From: Pseudomonas peli
GTDB lineage: Bacteria > Pseudomonadota > Gammaproteobacteria > Pseudomonadales > Pseudomonadaceae
Assembly (NCBI RefSeq): GCF_900099645.1
Contig: NZ_FMTL01000002.1
Coordinates: 870,334 to 934,333 of the forward strand
Direction of reading: 5' to 3'
Length of the DNA stretch: 64,000 bases
Shown: one piece after another, positions 1 to 9,081 of the stretch
How positions within the stretch are numbered: position 1 is the first letter of the stretch
Layout of the letters: the number at the start of each line of letters is the position of its first letter
The notes under the pieces: generated by a model
Told to the model about the DNA's origin: nothing
The model's input: the letters and a program-made list of their open reading frames with translations, nothing else
Database searches by the model: none
Translations under genes and position numbers: made by a program

Positions 1-182
1 CGCTGCTTGCGGCTGCGAAAGCCTGGGCCTTCCTCGCCGGGCGAGATTACGTGATTCCAGAAGATGTGCAGGCCGTGCTGCCGTCAGTGGTCGGCCATCG
101 CCTGCGTGAGCGCGCGGACCCGGCCGGGCATGGTGCCGGCAGCTTGGTGCAGTGGTTGCTGCGGGAGGTACCGGCGCTTTGA
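1..182 (+). CDS. MoxR-family AAA+ ATPase, C-terminal fragment
   Basis: The window opens inside this gene; reading from base 3, only about 59 C-terminal residues are present, ending at the TGA at 180-182. The visible part (AKAWAFLAGRDYVIPEDVQ, then VLPSVVGHRLRER) is the helical lid region typical of MoxR ATPases. MoxR proteins are cytoplasmic AAA+ chaperones usually encoded next to DUF58 and transglutaminase genes, which is exactly what follows. The stop overlaps the likely TTG start of the DUF58 gene, so translation is probably coupled. The Walker motifs lie outside the window; the family call rests on the tail and the context. Confidence 0.8.
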   Translation, partial: LLAAAKAWAFLAGRDYVIPEDVQAVLPSVVGHRLRERADPAGHGAGSLVQWLLREVPAL

Positions 183-1135
183 TCGCCCAGCTCCGACCGC
201 GCTGGAACCGCTGGCTGGCGCGGCGCATTCCGGCAGCCAGCAGCGTACGCCTGAACCAGCGGCGGATCTTTATCATCCCCAGCCGGGTTGGCGCGGCTTT
301 TATGCTGGCGCTGCTGTTGATGTTGCTGGCGGCGATCAACTATCAGAACAGCTTGGCCTATGGCCTGACTTTCCTGCTGGCCTCGGTGTTTGTCGTCGCC
401 ATTCTGCACACCTACCGCAACCTGGCCGGGTTGATCCTCAAGGCCGGCAGTGCGCCGGCAGTATTTGTTGGCGAGCCTGCCGGTTTTCGCGTGCGCCTGG
501 AAAGCAGTCAGCGGCCTCATCAGGCCGTCAGCCTGGGTTGGCCGCCGGCCGAATTGCAGACGCTGGATGTGCCAGTCGAAGGCGTAAGTGAAAGCCAGCT
601 AAACCTGCCAGCGTTGCAGCGCGGTTGGCTACGGCCCGGTCGTCTGCGGGTCGAGAGCCGTTTCCCCCTGGGCATTCTGGTGGCCTGGAGCTGGGTCGAT
701 CTGGATCAGCGCGTACTGGTTTATCCGCGTCCCTTGCCCGGTGATCTGCCGCTGTCCGCAGGCGCCAGTGAGGATCAGGACGAGGATGGCAGTCGGCCCC
801 ACGGCCAGGGCGGGGATGATTATCAGGGGCTGAAAACTTATCAGCCGGGCGACTCCAAGCGTCGCTTGCACTGGAAAGCCTATTCCCGTGGCCAGGGCTT
901 GCTGGTCAAGGATTTTGCCTCGATCACCGGGCGTGACCTGTACCTGGATTTCGATGCATTGGCCGGTGATGTCGAAACTCGCCTGTCACTGCTCTGTCAC
1001 TGGGTGCTGCAGCTGTCCGAGCGTCAGCAACCCTTTGCCCTGAGCCTGCCAGGCCAGGTGCTGGACGCCGATAGTGGCGAGTTGCACCGTGATGCCTGCT
1101 TGCGCGCTCTGGCGCTATTCGGGCGTGCAGCATGA
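179..1135 (+). CDS. DUF58 domain-containing protein
   Basis: A protein of about 318 residues with two adjacent hydrophobic segments near the N-terminus (the PSRVGAAFMLALLLMLLAA region and the following LAYGLTFLLASVFVVAIL region). A C-terminal DUF58 domain follows, with the diagnostic stretch DYQGLKTYQPGD then RRLHWKAYSRG. DUF58 proteins have a von Willebrand A-like fold and sit in MoxR/transglutaminase operons; their molecular function is unproven. I prefer the TTG at 179, which overlaps the moxR stop and has GGGAGG 10 bases upstream. A GTG at 152 in the same frame is the alternative. The end overlaps tgpA by four bases (ATGA), so this is one operon. Confidence 0.85.
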   Translation: MIAQLRPRWNRWLARRIPAASSVRLNQRRIFIIPSRVGAAFMLALLLMLLAAINYQNSLAYGLTFLLASVFVVAILHTYRNLAGLILKAGSAPAVFVGEPAGFRVRLESSQRPHQAVSLGWPPAELQTLDVPVEGVSESQLNLPALQRGWLRPGRLRVESRFPLGILVAWSWVDLDQRVLVYPRPLPGDLPLSAGASEDQDEDGSRPHGQGGDDYQGLKTYQPGDSKRRLHWKAYSRGQGLLVKDFASITGRDLYLDFDALAGDVETRLSLLCHWVLQLSERQQPFALSLPGQVLDADSGELHRDACLRALALFGRAA

Positions 1136-3126
1136 GCCGGGTTACTGCGATCCCTCGGATCAGCCTGACCTGGCTGCTGGTGGCACAGGTGCTGGTGATC
1201 CTTCCGCATCTGACGCATTTACCGTTGTGGATTATTGGTCTGTGGCTGGGCAGTGCGGCCTGGCGTATTCAAATTTTCCGCATGCGTGCGCGTTACCCGA
1301 ATGCCTGGGCCAAGGGCGGTTTGATGCTGGCCGCAGCGCTCGGGGTGTTTCTTTCCCGTGGCAGCCTGATCGGGCTGGATGCCGGGGTGGTGCTGCTGAT
1401 CGCGGCGTTCGTGCTCAAGCTGCTGGAGATGCGCACGCGGCGTGATGCATTGGTGCTGATCTTTCTCGGCTTCTTTGTTGTGGTCACCGCCTACCTGTTC
1501 GATGACAGCATGCTGATGGCGTTCTACAGCCTGTTTCCGGTTACCGCCTTGCTCGCCGCGCTGATCGGTTTGCAGCAGAGCAGTCTGGCCACCCAGCCCT
1601 GGCCGACCGCGCGCCTGGCCGGTGGGCTGCTGCTGCAGGCGCTGCCGGTGATGCTGCTGCTGTTTGTGTTCTTCCCGCGCATGGGTCCGCTGTGGTCGTT
1701 GCCGGTGCCGAATGACAAGGCGACTACCGGGCTGTCGGACAACATGGCCCCGGCGGATATCGCCGATCTAAGTCGCTCCGCGGCGCTGGCGTTTCGCGCC
1801 AGTTTCAACGGTGAAACCCCGCCGCGCAGTGAGTTGTACTGGCGTGCACTGACCCTCGATCGTTTTGATGGCCGGCGCTGGTCGCAATCCGATTACGCCG
1901 AGTTTGGCCCCGGTGCGCAGTGGCAGAAGCGTGGAGAGGCGCTGAGCTACAGCATCGTCATGCAACCCAGTGCGCAGCGCTGGCTGTTTACCCTGGATGT
2001 GGCGGAAACCACGCTGGAACAGACCCGGCAGATGAGCGATTTCCGTCTACAACGCCGGCAGCCGGTGGATCGCTCGCTGATCTATCAGGCCACCTCTTGG
2101 CCCGATGCGCTGCGCGAGCCGCAACTGCCCCAGGCAGCTTTGCGCCGTGCCTTGCAGTTGCCGGATCAAGGCGAGCCACGCAGCCGCGCTTGGGCTGAGC
2201 AGCTTAAGCGCGAGCATGCGCAGCCCGAATTGTTGGTGCAGGCACTGCTTGGCCACTTCAACCGCGAGCCCTTTGCGTACACCCTGACTCCGCCAACGTT
2301 AGGGGTGAACAATATTGATGATTTCCTGTTTGAAACCCGCAGTGGCTTCTGTGCGCATTACGCCGGGGCTATGACCTATGTGCTGCGCGCTGCGGGCATC
2401 CCGGCGCGGGTGGTGGCGGGTTATCAGGGGGGCGAATATAACCCGGCGGGTAACTATGTGCAGGTGCGCCAGTTTGATGCCCATGCCTGGGTTGAGTACT
2501 GGCAGGAGGGACGGGGTTGGGTCAGTGTCGATCCGACCTTCCAGGTGGCGCCCGAGCGGATCGATATGGGCCTTGAAGAGGCCCTGGTAGGTGAGCAGAG
2601 TTTTCTCGAAGACTCGCCTTTCTCGCCGTTGCGCTATCGCAACCTCAGTTGGCTGAATGAGTTGCGTCTGGCCTGGGACAATATCAATTACGGCTGGCAA
2701 CGCTGGGTGTTGGGCTACCAGAGCCAGCAGCAGCTGGAGTTTCTTCAGCGTTGGCTGGGGCGGGTGGATGCCCAGTCGCTGGTGATCGGCCTGGTCGGTG
2801 GTGGGGCGCTGCTGCTTGGTTTGCTATCACTTTGGCTGTTCAAGCCATGGCAGCGTGAACGTGATGTGCAGCAGCGGCTATTCCGTCGTTTTGAGAGTTT
2901 GATAGCGCGCCATGGCGTGCCGCGTAAACCCGGTGAAGGTCCGCGCGACTATGCCGTGCGGGCATCCCAGCTGATGCCAGCCCAGGCGCAAGCGATTAGC
3001 GATTTTGCGGCGGCCTTCGAGGCGCAGCGTTATGCCGGGCAAGAACCCTCTACCCTGCAGTTGCGCCTGCACCTGAAGGCCCTCAGGCGCGCGCTGCCTT
3101 GGCGGCTTACTCGCCTGGAGCCTTAG
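1132..3126 (+). CDS. tgpA: Transglutaminase-fold membrane protein TgpA
   Basis: A 664-residue inner-membrane protein. Several hydrophobic helices fill about residues 10-190 (DUF3488 region), followed by a large periplasmic transglutaminase-like domain, one more membrane helix near residues 545-565, and a cytoplasmic DUF4129-type tail. The catalytic triad is visible: C407 in SGFCAHYAGA, H451 in FDAHAWVEYW and D467 in VSVDPTF, with the same spacing as the triad of P. aeruginosa TgpA. In P. aeruginosa this protein is essential and linked to the cell envelope; its substrate is not established. The gene starts within the DUF58 stop (ATGA), completing the moxR-DUF58-tgpA operon. Confidence 0.92.
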   Translation: MSRVTAIPRISLTWLLVAQVLVILPHLTHLPLWIIGLWLGSAAWRIQIFRMRARYPNAWAKGGLMLAAALGVFLSRGSLIGLDAGVVLLIAAFVLKLLEMRTRRDALVLIFLGFFVVVTAYLFDDSMLMAFYSLFPVTALLAALIGLQQSSLATQPWPTARLAGGLLLQALPVMLLLFVFFPRMGPLWSLPVPNDKATTGLSDNMAPADIADLSRSAALAFRASFNGETPPRSELYWRALTLDRFDGRRWSQSDYAEFGPGAQWQKRGEALSYSIVMQPSAQRWLFTLDVAETTLEQTRQMSDFRLQRRQPVDRSLIYQATSWPDALREPQLPQAALRRALQLPDQGEPRSRAWAEQLKREHAQPELLVQALLGHFNREPFAYTLTPPTLGVNNIDDFLFETRSGFCAHYAGAMTYVLRAAGIPARVVAGYQGGEYNPAGNYVQVRQFDAHAWVEYWQEGRGWVSVDPTFQVAPERIDMGLEEALVGEQSFLEDSPFSPLRYRNLSWLNELRLAWDNINYGWQRWVLGYQSQQQLEFLQRWLGRVDAQSLVIGLVGGGALLLGLLSLWLFKPWQRERDVQQRLFRRFESLIARHGVPRKPGEGPRDYAVRASQLMPAQAQAISDFAAAFEAQRYAGQEPSTLQLRLHLKALRRALPWRLTRLEP

Positions 3127-3136
3127 TACCGCGACC

Positions 3137-3160
3137 ATTGGCCACTTGTGGCTAACCAAT
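3137..3160. repeat. Dyad between tgpA and the CHAD gene
   Basis: Inverted repeat ATTGG..CCAAT enclosing GCCAC-TT-GTGGC in the 74-base gap. It can form a short hairpin but has no T-tract, so it could be a protein-binding dyad or a weak RNA stem rather than a terminator. Confidence 0.35.
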
Positions 3161-3200
3161 AAGCGCATAGTCTGGGTAGTGATTTCAAAGGAGTGAGGCA

Positions 3201-3974
3201 ATGCAAGGCTTGATTGATGAGGTGCCACGACACGTACTGCGTATTCAGATGCGCTTGTTTGCCTGTCGTGAACGGCTGCGGGTGACCACCGATGGCGAGG
3301 CCCTGCACGATCTGCGTATTGCTTTGCGCCAGTTGCGCAGCCTGCTGCGGCCGTTATCTTCGGTCGCCGCCTGTGAGACGTTGCAACAGCGGGCGGCAGA
3401 GCTGGGCCGCTTGACCGGTCCGCTGCGCGACCTTGAAGTGCTGCAGGGCTATCTGCAACAGCAAGGGCTCGATAGCGCCGCGAAATCTCGGCTACCACTG
3501 TTACAGCAGGGCTACCTGCAGCTGTTGGACTGCGCGCCGTTGGCCCATCTGCTCACTGCTTTGGATGACTGGCCGTGGCAATGGCGTCAGGCGGCTAGCA
3601 ACGGACAACTGCGTGGTTTGGACAAGTTGATCAAGCAACGCTTGCGCAAGGATCGCAAGCGCCTGAAACAGGCACTGCTTGACCCTGCACATGACCGCCA
3701 TCGCCTGCGCTTGCTGGTCAAGCGTCTGCGTTATGCCGCCGAGGCCTATCCGCAGTTGGCCGGTTTTTCCGGTCGTCTGCGCCTGCAGCTTAAACAGGCG
3801 CAATCAGCGCTGGGTGATTGGCATGACCACTGGCAATGGTTGCAGCGCGCCGAAGCCGAAGCAGATTTGCAACCGTGCGTAGCGGTTTGGCGGGCGGCAA
3901 TGCTCGACGCCGAGCAGCAAGCTGATCTGGCCTTGCAGGCATTGGCAACGGGGTTTGCGCGCGCTGACGACTGA
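3201..3974 (+). CDS. CHAD domain-containing protein
   Basis: A cytoplasmic protein of 257 residues with no signal peptide or membrane helix. It is a single CHAD domain (conserved histidine alpha-helical domain): the N-terminal motif LHDLRIALRQLRSLLRP, the central LGRLTGPLRDLEVLQGYL and the later LRLLVKRLRYAAEAY are its repeated, positively charged helices. CHAD proteins bind inorganic polyphosphate; no enzymatic activity is visible. A good ribosome-binding site (AAAGGAG) lies 8 bases before the ATG. The polyphosphate-using Pap gene in this window is 9 kb away and not linked by operon. Confidence 0.85.
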   Translation: MQGLIDEVPRHVLRIQMRLFACRERLRVTTDGEALHDLRIALRQLRSLLRPLSSVAACETLQQRAAELGRLTGPLRDLEVLQGYLQQQGLDSAAKSRLPLLQQGYLQLLDCAPLAHLLTALDDWPWQWRQAASNGQLRGLDKLIKQRLRKDRKRLKQALLDPAHDRHRLRLLVKRLRYAAEAYPQLAGFSGRLRLQLKQAQSALGDWHDHWQWLQRAEAEADLQPCVAVWRAAMLDAEQQADLALQALATGFARADD

Positions 3975-4081
3975 GTTGGCTGAAAAGTCGTTAAACCTTC
4001 GGCGTGTTTGGCCGAAATGTCGTGTCATTCGCTGGCGTCTTTACCCTAAGATCACCCGCATCTTCAGTGTTCGAGGTGCTT

Positions 4082-4879
4082 ATGGGCTTTTCCGAGTTAC
4101 TCCAGGCGGTGCGTGACAACCCTCAGGCGGTGCGGATTCCTGCCGCATGGGGGCAAGGCCGTGCCAGTTTCGGCGGTTTGGTGGCGGCGCTGGCCTATGA
4201 GGCCATGCGTGCTCAGGTGCCAAGTGGGCGCCCGCCGCGCTCTCTGGCGATTACCTTTGTTGGCCCTGCGGCGCCTGACGTACCCGTGTGCTTTGAGGTG
4301 GAAGTGCTGCGTGAAGGCAAGGCCGTCAGCCAGGTATTGGGGCGGGCAATCCAAGATGGGCAAGTGGTGACTATCGTCCAGGGTAGCTTCGGTGCTGGGC
4401 GCGACTCGCGTATTGCCGTGTCGGCAGAGCCGGCACCGGAGGCCAAGGCCGTGGAAGCCTGCCAGGAAATGCCGTATATCCCCACTGTAACCCCTGAGTT
4501 CACCCGTTTTCTGGCCATGCGCTGGGCGTTTGGTGGTTTGCCTTTCACTAATAATCCGTCACGGGACATGGGCGGCTGGGTGCGTCTACGTGATCAGGAA
4601 GCGGTCGAGGTGGTCACTGAGGCTCACCTGCTGGCTTTGGTTGATGCGTGGCCGCCTGCGGTTTTGCCGCACCTGAGTGCGCCAGCACCCGGTAGTACGT
4701 TGACCTGGACGATTGAGTTTGTGCAGCCAATGACGGCGCTGACGACGCAGGACTGGTGTCTGTACCGGGCGCACATTGAGCATGCCCGCGATGGCTACGG
4801 CCATGTGGCCGCAGCAATGTGGAGCGCCAAAGGGGAGTTGCTGGCCATCAGCCGGCAGACGGTGGCGGTATTCGGTTAA
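4082..4879 (+). CDS. Acyl-CoA thioesterase family protein (double hot-dog, TesB-like)
   Basis: A cytoplasmic protein of 265 residues. The N-terminal half carries the FGGLVAALAYEAM helix typical of the first hot-dog fold in TesB-like thioesterases. The C-terminal half has the second fold, with LTWTIEFVQPM and the RAHIEHARDGYGHVAAAMWSAKGELLAISRQT segment. The predicted reaction is hydrolysis of acyl-CoA to the free acid and CoA; substrate chain length cannot be read from sequence. I chose the ATG at 4082, preceded by GAGGTG, over the in-frame upstream 4004, because the residues before 4082 do not look like this family. It stands alone and is convergent with the following chemoreceptor gene. Confidence 0.8.
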   Translation: MGFSELLQAVRDNPQAVRIPAAWGQGRASFGGLVAALAYEAMRAQVPSGRPPRSLAITFVGPAAPDVPVCFEVEVLREGKAVSQVLGRAIQDGQVVTIVQGSFGAGRDSRIAVSAEPAPEAKAVEACQEMPYIPTVTPEFTRFLAMRWAFGGLPFTNNPSRDMGGWVRLRDQEAVEVVTEAHLLALVDAWPPAVLPHLSAPAPGSTLTWTIEFVQPMTALTTQDWCLYRAHIEHARDGYGHVAAAMWSAKGELLAISRQTVAVFG

Positions 4880-4891
4880 GCGCTGATTACG

Positions 4892-4918
4892 GCCGTTGCA
4901 GTGACGAACTGCAACGGC
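4892..4918. terminator. Hairpin between convergent genes
   Basis: Perfect 10-bp stem GCCGTTGCAG / CTGCAACGGC with a 7-base loop in the short gap between the converging thioesterase and chemoreceptor genes. There is no long T-run on either side, so termination strength is uncertain, but the position fits a bidirectional terminator. Confidence 0.5.
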
Positions 4919-4933
4919 TGAATTGCCCGTTCT

Positions 4934-6400
4934 TCACAGCTTGAGCTGACGGATGGCGGTGTTCAATGAGCCGGCCAAATTGGCCAGGTTGGCACTGGTC
5001 AGCGCCGATTCTCCCGTTTGGCTGACGGTTTGTTCGGTCACGTCGCGGATGCGGATCACCGCGCGGTTCATTTCTTCAGCCACCTGGCTCTGCTGTTCCG
5101 CCGCCACGGCAATCTGCGTATTGCTTTCACGCATATGCGCCACCGACTCGGTGATGGCCACCAGCGCCTGGCCGGCTTCACCGGCCTGTTTGACGCATTC
5201 ATCGGCCTTGATCGAGCTGTCCTGCATAAAGTCCACGGCATCACGGGTGCCGCTTTGCAGGGTGTTGATCATCTGGGTGATCACATCGGTGGAGTCCTGC
5301 ACCCGTCTAGCCAGGTTGCGCACTTCATCTGCCACCACGGCAAAGCCGCGCCCCATTTCACCGGCACGGGCGGCTTCAATGGCAGCGTTCAAGGCGAGCA
5401 GGTTGGTCTGTTCGGCAATGCCATGGATCTCACTGACCACACCACCAATCTTCTGGCTATCGGCGGCCAGCTTTTCGATCATCTGCGCGGTTTGTTGCAC
5501 GCCGCTCGACAACCCGGAAATCGACAGGCTCACGCGGTTGACTGCCTGCTGGCCGCTGTGCGCCAGGTGTTCGGCATTCTTGGACTGGTCACGGGTATCG
5601 GCGGTGTGTTCGGCAATGTGATGCACGGTGGCGGACATCTGATTGATTGCCGTGGCCGCTTGCTCCGTTTCGCTTTGCTGTTCGAGCATGCCCTGGCGTA
5701 CATCGCGCATATTACCGGCCAAGCGTTCGGCACCTTCATCCAGCTGCGCTGCTGACTGGGCAACGATGCCAACAACACGCTGGTAGCCCGCCTGCATGGC
5801 ATTAAAGGCACTGGCCATCTGGCCCACTTCATCTTTGCTGTCGAGTGGCACACGGGCGCTGAGGTCGCCGCTTTTTTCCACCTGCAGCATCACATCCTTG
5901 AGGGTGTTGAGGTGGCTGAGCAGAAAGCGAATCAGCAACTGCGAGGCCGCCAGCAACAGCAGCATCAAGAGCGCAACGACCAGGGCATAGCTCGGTGCAC
6001 GGTCGAAAAACACTTCGGGCAGGCTTGGCGCCGAGGCGGTGATGGCCAGGCGCTGACCGTCTTCACGGACGATGACTTCGGCACCAATCAGACCCTCACT
6101 GCCATTCAAATCGACCCAGCCGCGGGCGTTGGCCAGGGCGCTGCCCTGATTGTCCGGCTGGCGTGGAGTCTGGCCGGCCGCAACGCTCAGCAGGTTGCTC
6201 GCGCTTGGCAGGGCCTGATCCTGAGGCCATTGGCTTAATAGTCGGGCCTGCTGCTGTGCGGCCTGCTTGGCGGCGGTGTGGTGCACCTGCTGCTCCAGCT
6301 GCAGCGCATAGAGCACCAACAGCAGCGTGGTAAAGAAGGCCACGGCATTTACGGCCCAGAATTTGTACTTCAGGGAAAGGTCGCTGATCCAATGGCCCAT
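4934..6400 (-). CDS. Methyl-accepting chemotaxis protein
   Basis: A 488-residue chemoreceptor: transmembrane helix 1 at about residues 13-31, a short periplasmic sensing region of about 100 residues, helix 2 at about 137-160, a HAMP domain (around [20 protein letters not shown]) and the long cytoplasmic coiled coil. The signalling tip is intact ([16 protein letters not shown] followed by [17 protein letters not shown]) and contacts CheA/CheW. The small periplasmic domain has no recognisable ligand motif. There is no CheR/CheB-tethering pentapeptide at the C-terminus. Gene order around it (tgpA block on one side, tatD and an MltF homologue on the other) resembles the P. aeruginosa neighbourhood as I remember it. 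The ligand is unknown. Confidence 0.93.
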   Translation of the reverse strand: MGHWISDLSLKYKFWAVNAVAFFTTLLLVLYALQLEQQVHHTAAKQAAQQQARLLSQWPQDQALPSASNLLSVAAGQTPRQPDNQGSALANARGWVDLNGSEGLIGAEVIVREDGQRLAITASAPSLPEVFFDRAPSYALVVALLMLLLLAASQLLIRFLLSHLNTLKDVMLQVEKSGDLSARVPLDSKDEVGQMASAFNAMQAGYQRVVGIVAQSAAQLDEGAERLAGNMRDVRQGMLEQQSETEQAATAINQMSATVHHIAEHTADTRDQSKNAEHLAHSGQQAVNRVSLSISGLSSGVQQTAQMIEKLAADSQKIGGVVSEIHGIAEQTNLLALNAAIEAARAGEMGRGFAVVADEVRNLARRVQDSTDVITQMINTLQSGTRDAVDFMQDSSIKADECVKQAGEAGQALVAITESVAHMRESNTQIAVAAEQQSQVAEEMNRAVIRIRDVTEQTVSQTGESALTSANLANLAGSLNTAIRQLKL

Positions 6401-6443
6401 GCAGGTGTCTCTGTGTGAGGTGAAGGCTTGGCAAAGTGCCAGT

Positions 6444-6462
6444 AGTGTCGGTCAACGACACT
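6444..6462. repeat. 7-bp inverted repeat upstream of the chemoreceptor
   Basis: AGTGTCG-GTCAA-CGACACT, a perfect dyad about 45-60 bases upstream of the minus-strand chemoreceptor start codon. A possible operator; no matching site was recognised before the other chemoreceptor genes. Confidence 0.3.
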
Positions 6463-6515
6463 GCGGCGCTATTGATCCTTATCAACAAGCTAGCACTCAC
6501 TGCGCTACTCAGGGT

Positions 6516-7334
6516 TCAGTCGGTCGTACCCTTTGGGGTGGGCAGGTTGAAGAAGGCCCGGGCTGTAGCGCTGGTATGGGCCGCCAAAACCTGTTCGGTT
6601 TCACCGCGGTGCAACGCCACTTCACGCAACACCTCAACCAGAAAGGCCGGCTCGTTACGACCGTTCTTCGGCTTCGGGCGCAGGCTGCGTGGCAGCAGGA
6701 ACGGCGCATCACTTTCCAGCATCAGGCGGCCGCGGGGGATTTCCTTGACCAGCGGATGCAGGTTACTGCCGCGGCGCTCGTCGCAGATCCAACCGGTGAT
6801 GCCGATGTGCAGGTACATATCCAGGTAGTTGAACAGCGCGCGCTTCTCCCCGGTGAAACAATGCACCACGGCCGCCGGCAGCTGGTCGCGGAAGTGCCGC
6901 AGGATCGCCAGCAGGCGCTCGTCGGCATCGCGTTCATGCAGGAATACCGGCATTTGCAGTTCTACCGCCAGGGCTAACTGCTGCTCCAACACCTGTTCCT
7001 GTTGTGGCCGTGGTGAAAAATCGCGATTGAAGTCCAGTCCGCATTCGCCCACCGCCCGCACTCTGGGATCTTCCAGTAAAGCCTTGAGCTGCGCATGGCT
7101 GTCGCTGTTCCAGCTGCTAGCGTCGTGGGGGTGAATACCGGCAGTGCTGAACAAATGTTCGGCGCTGTCATCCAACTGTCGGCACAGCTCTAGGGCGTGT
7201 TGGCTTTCCGTCAGACTGGTGCCGGTTAACAGCATTTGCTGGACGCCCGCCGCATAGGCGCGAGCGAGGAGTGCTTCGCGTTGTTCAGCAAAGCTTGGGT
7301 GAGTCAGATTGACGCCGATGTCGATGAGTTGCAT
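6516..7334 (-). CDS. tatD: TatD-family metal-dependent DNase
   Basis: A cytoplasmic TIM-barrel hydrolase of 272 residues. Visible motifs are [11 protein letters not shown] at the N-terminus, [22 protein letters not shown] (metal-binding glutamate), [17 protein letters not shown], and the C-terminal [15 protein letters not shown] with the catalytic aspartate. This motif set follows E. coli TatD closely, including the DERRG segment. TatD enzymes are magnesium-dependent 3'-5' exonucleases/DNases linked to DNA repair and fragmentation. The ATG at 7334 has an AGGTAG ribosome site. The gene is divergent from the MltF-type gene and is not near tatABC in this window. Confidence 0.92.
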   Translation of the reverse strand: MQLIDIGVNLTHPSFAEQREALLARAYAAGVQQMLLTGTSLTESQHALELCRQLDDSAEHLFSTAGIHPHDASSWNSDSHAQLKALLEDPRVRAVGECGLDFNRDFSPRPQQEQVLEQQLALAVELQMPVFLHERDADERLLAILRHFRDQLPAAVVHCFTGEKRALFNYLDMYLHIGITGWICDERRGSNLHPLVKEIPRGRLMLESDAPFLLPRSLRPKPKNGRNEPAFLVEVLREVALHRGETEQVLAAHTSATARAFFNLPTPKGTTD

Positions 7335-7370
7335 GGTGCTACCTGCTGAATTGATTGGGCAGCATAGCAG

Positions 7371-7394
7371 AGCTTTTTTAATAGATTAAAAGCT
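7371..7394. repeat. AT-rich inverted repeat in the tatD/MltF-type intergenic region
   Basis: AGCTTTT and AAAAGCT flank an AT-rich spacer in the divergent promoter region between tatD and the lytic transglycosylase gene. The surrounding 80 bases are markedly AT-rich, as expected for promoters. No specific regulator can be named. Confidence 0.3.
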
Positions 7395-7569
7395 AATAAA
7401 TACAGCAACTTAAAGCTTATACGTGATGTTGTATGTGATTGTCGGCTGGCGTCTGAGTGCGGGCTGTGCGAACCTCCGCGCCCCGCGCGAGGGGTCAGTT
7501 GCCTTGTCTGCAGCCTGTTTAACCGGGTGGCGGTGCTGATCTGTCGGCCGATTCTGCCCTGGAGCCTTG

Positions 7570-8955
7570 ATGTCGCGAGTGCTGCTCATCTGCTGTCTAT
7601 TGCTGCTGTCTTGCACGGCGGTAGCGCGCGTGGCTGGCCCGCTGGAAGTCGAGCAGCCTAAGGCGGTCCGCGACCTGGCGAGTATTCGCAGCAGCGGCGA
7701 GTTGCGCGTGCTGGTCAACCAGAGCCGCAACAGCTCGGGTGAAGTCAAAGGCCAGAGCATTGGTGTTGAATATCAACGTATGCGCGCCTTCGAGCAGTAC
7801 CTCAATCGCAACTCGCGGGATGGCCGCACACTCAAGCTGAAGATCATTCCGCGCGCCAAGGACCAATTGCTGGCCGCCCTGCAGCGGGGCGAAGGCGATC
7901 TGGTCGCGCCTGGCGAACTATTGAATATGCCGCGCGGCAGTAACCTCAGCGCCAGCGCGGCGATCCGCAGCAACGTGCCAGTGATCATCGTTGCCAAGCA
8001 GGGTAACCGGCGTTATCAGAGCCTCGAACAGCTGTCCGGACGCAGTTTGGCATTGCCTGCAGGCAGTGTGGCGGGTGAGGCGGTACGGGCACTCAATCAG
8101 CGGCTGATCGACAGTAAACGCTCACCGATTATCGTCGAGTGGGTTGACCCGAGCTTGGCGGTCGAGGACGTGTTGGAAATGGTTCAGGCTGGAATCTTCA
8201 GTGTCACCGCAGTCGAGCAACCGATTGCCGAACGTTGGGCCAAGGTGATGCCTAAGTTGCGCCTGGACCGCCACCTGCCATTGGCCAGCGACGGTGACAT
8301 GCGCTGGTATGTGCGCCGCGACACCCCCATGCTTGGCGCCAGTATCGATCGCTTCCTCAAGGGTTACCGTGATCCTGCGGATTTAGATGCCGCGTTCCAG
8401 CGCGTCTATCGGCGATTGTACAAAGTGCATTATCCGCTGGGCCGTACCGAGCGTCAGCGCCTGGAAAAGGTCCGTCCGGTGCTACAACGCTATGCGACCC
8501 AGCATGATTTCGATTGGTTGGCGCTGGCGGCCGTTGCCTTTAAGGAATCGACCCTTAACCCCGCCGCCCGAGGTGCGGGCGGTGCCACCGGTTTGATGCA
8601 GATCACCCCGGCGGCGGCACGCAGTGTTGGCGTGAGCAATATCGGCGTGCTGGATAACAACGTGCAGGCCAGCGCCAAGTACCTGGCGATGATTCGTCGC
8701 AACTACTTCAACAGCCCACAGCTCAACGAGCGTGAGCGCATGGCCTTTATCCTGGCTGGCTACAACCTGGGCCCGCAACGGGTGCAGAGCTTGCGGGCTG
8801 AAGCGCGTCGGCGTGGCCTAAATCCTAACCAGTGGTTCTTCCAGGTCGAACGGGTGGCGATGGAGCAGATGGGCATGGGCGTGGTCAGCTATGTGAATAG
8901 CGTGAATAAGTACTACCTTGCTTATGACCGTGAGCGCTATCTGCTTGAACCCTAG
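7570..8955 (+). CDS. MltF-type membrane-bound lytic murein transglycosylase
   Basis: A protein of 461 residues with an export signal (about residues 1-20; the LLLLSC stretch is a weak lipobox). The N-terminal half is a solute-binding-protein family 3 domain (about 35-270, beginning LASIRSSGELRVLVNQS). The C-terminal half is an SLT lysozyme-like domain (about 295-450) with catalytic E326 in KESTLNP and the family motifs GATGLMQITPAA and FILAGYNLGPQRV. The enzyme cleaves the MurNAc-GlcNAc bond of peptidoglycan to give 1,6-anhydro ends; the substrate-binding-like domain is regulatory in MltF. The ATG at 7570 follows GGAG; an overlapping TTG at 7567 is less likely. P. aeruginosa has an equivalent (MltF2) between a chemoreceptor and the lipase genes, as here. 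Confidence 0.9.
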   Translation: MSRVLLICCLLLLSCTAVARVAGPLEVEQPKAVRDLASIRSSGELRVLVNQSRNSSGEVKGQSIGVEYQRMRAFEQYLNRNSRDGRTLKLKIIPRAKDQLLAALQRGEGDLVAPGELLNMPRGSNLSASAAIRSNVPVIIVAKQGNRRYQSLEQLSGRSLALPAGSVAGEAVRALNQRLIDSKRSPIIVEWVDPSLAVEDVLEMVQAGIFSVTAVEQPIAERWAKVMPKLRLDRHLPLASDGDMRWYVRRDTPMLGASIDRFLKGYRDPADLDAAFQRVYRRLYKVHYPLGRTERQRLEKVRPVLQRYATQHDFDWLALAAVAFKESTLNPAARGAGGATGLMQITPAAARSVGVSNIGVLDNNVQASAKYLAMIRRNYFNSPQLNERERMAFILAGYNLGPQRVQSLRAEARRRGLNPNQWFFQVERVAMEQMGMGVVSYVNSVNKYYLAYDRERYLLEP

Positions 8956-8996
8956 CGCGCAGGTTGAGAATGTCGATTTATTAATTTATTCGATAT

Positions 8997-9022
8997 TTTA
9001 AAGCGATTTTATGCGCTTTAAA
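8997..9022. repeat. Perfect 9-bp AT-rich inverted repeat
   Basis: TTTAAAGCG and CGCTTTAAA separated by 8 bases, between the lytic transglycosylase gene and the DoxX gene. It could be a terminator without a classical T-tail or an operator for the DoxX promoter. Confidence 0.4.
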
Positions 9023-9081
9023 TATTGGTTAATTGGTTTAATCTTTGTTCCATCAACCCCTCACTACAAGGACTGCTGCAC

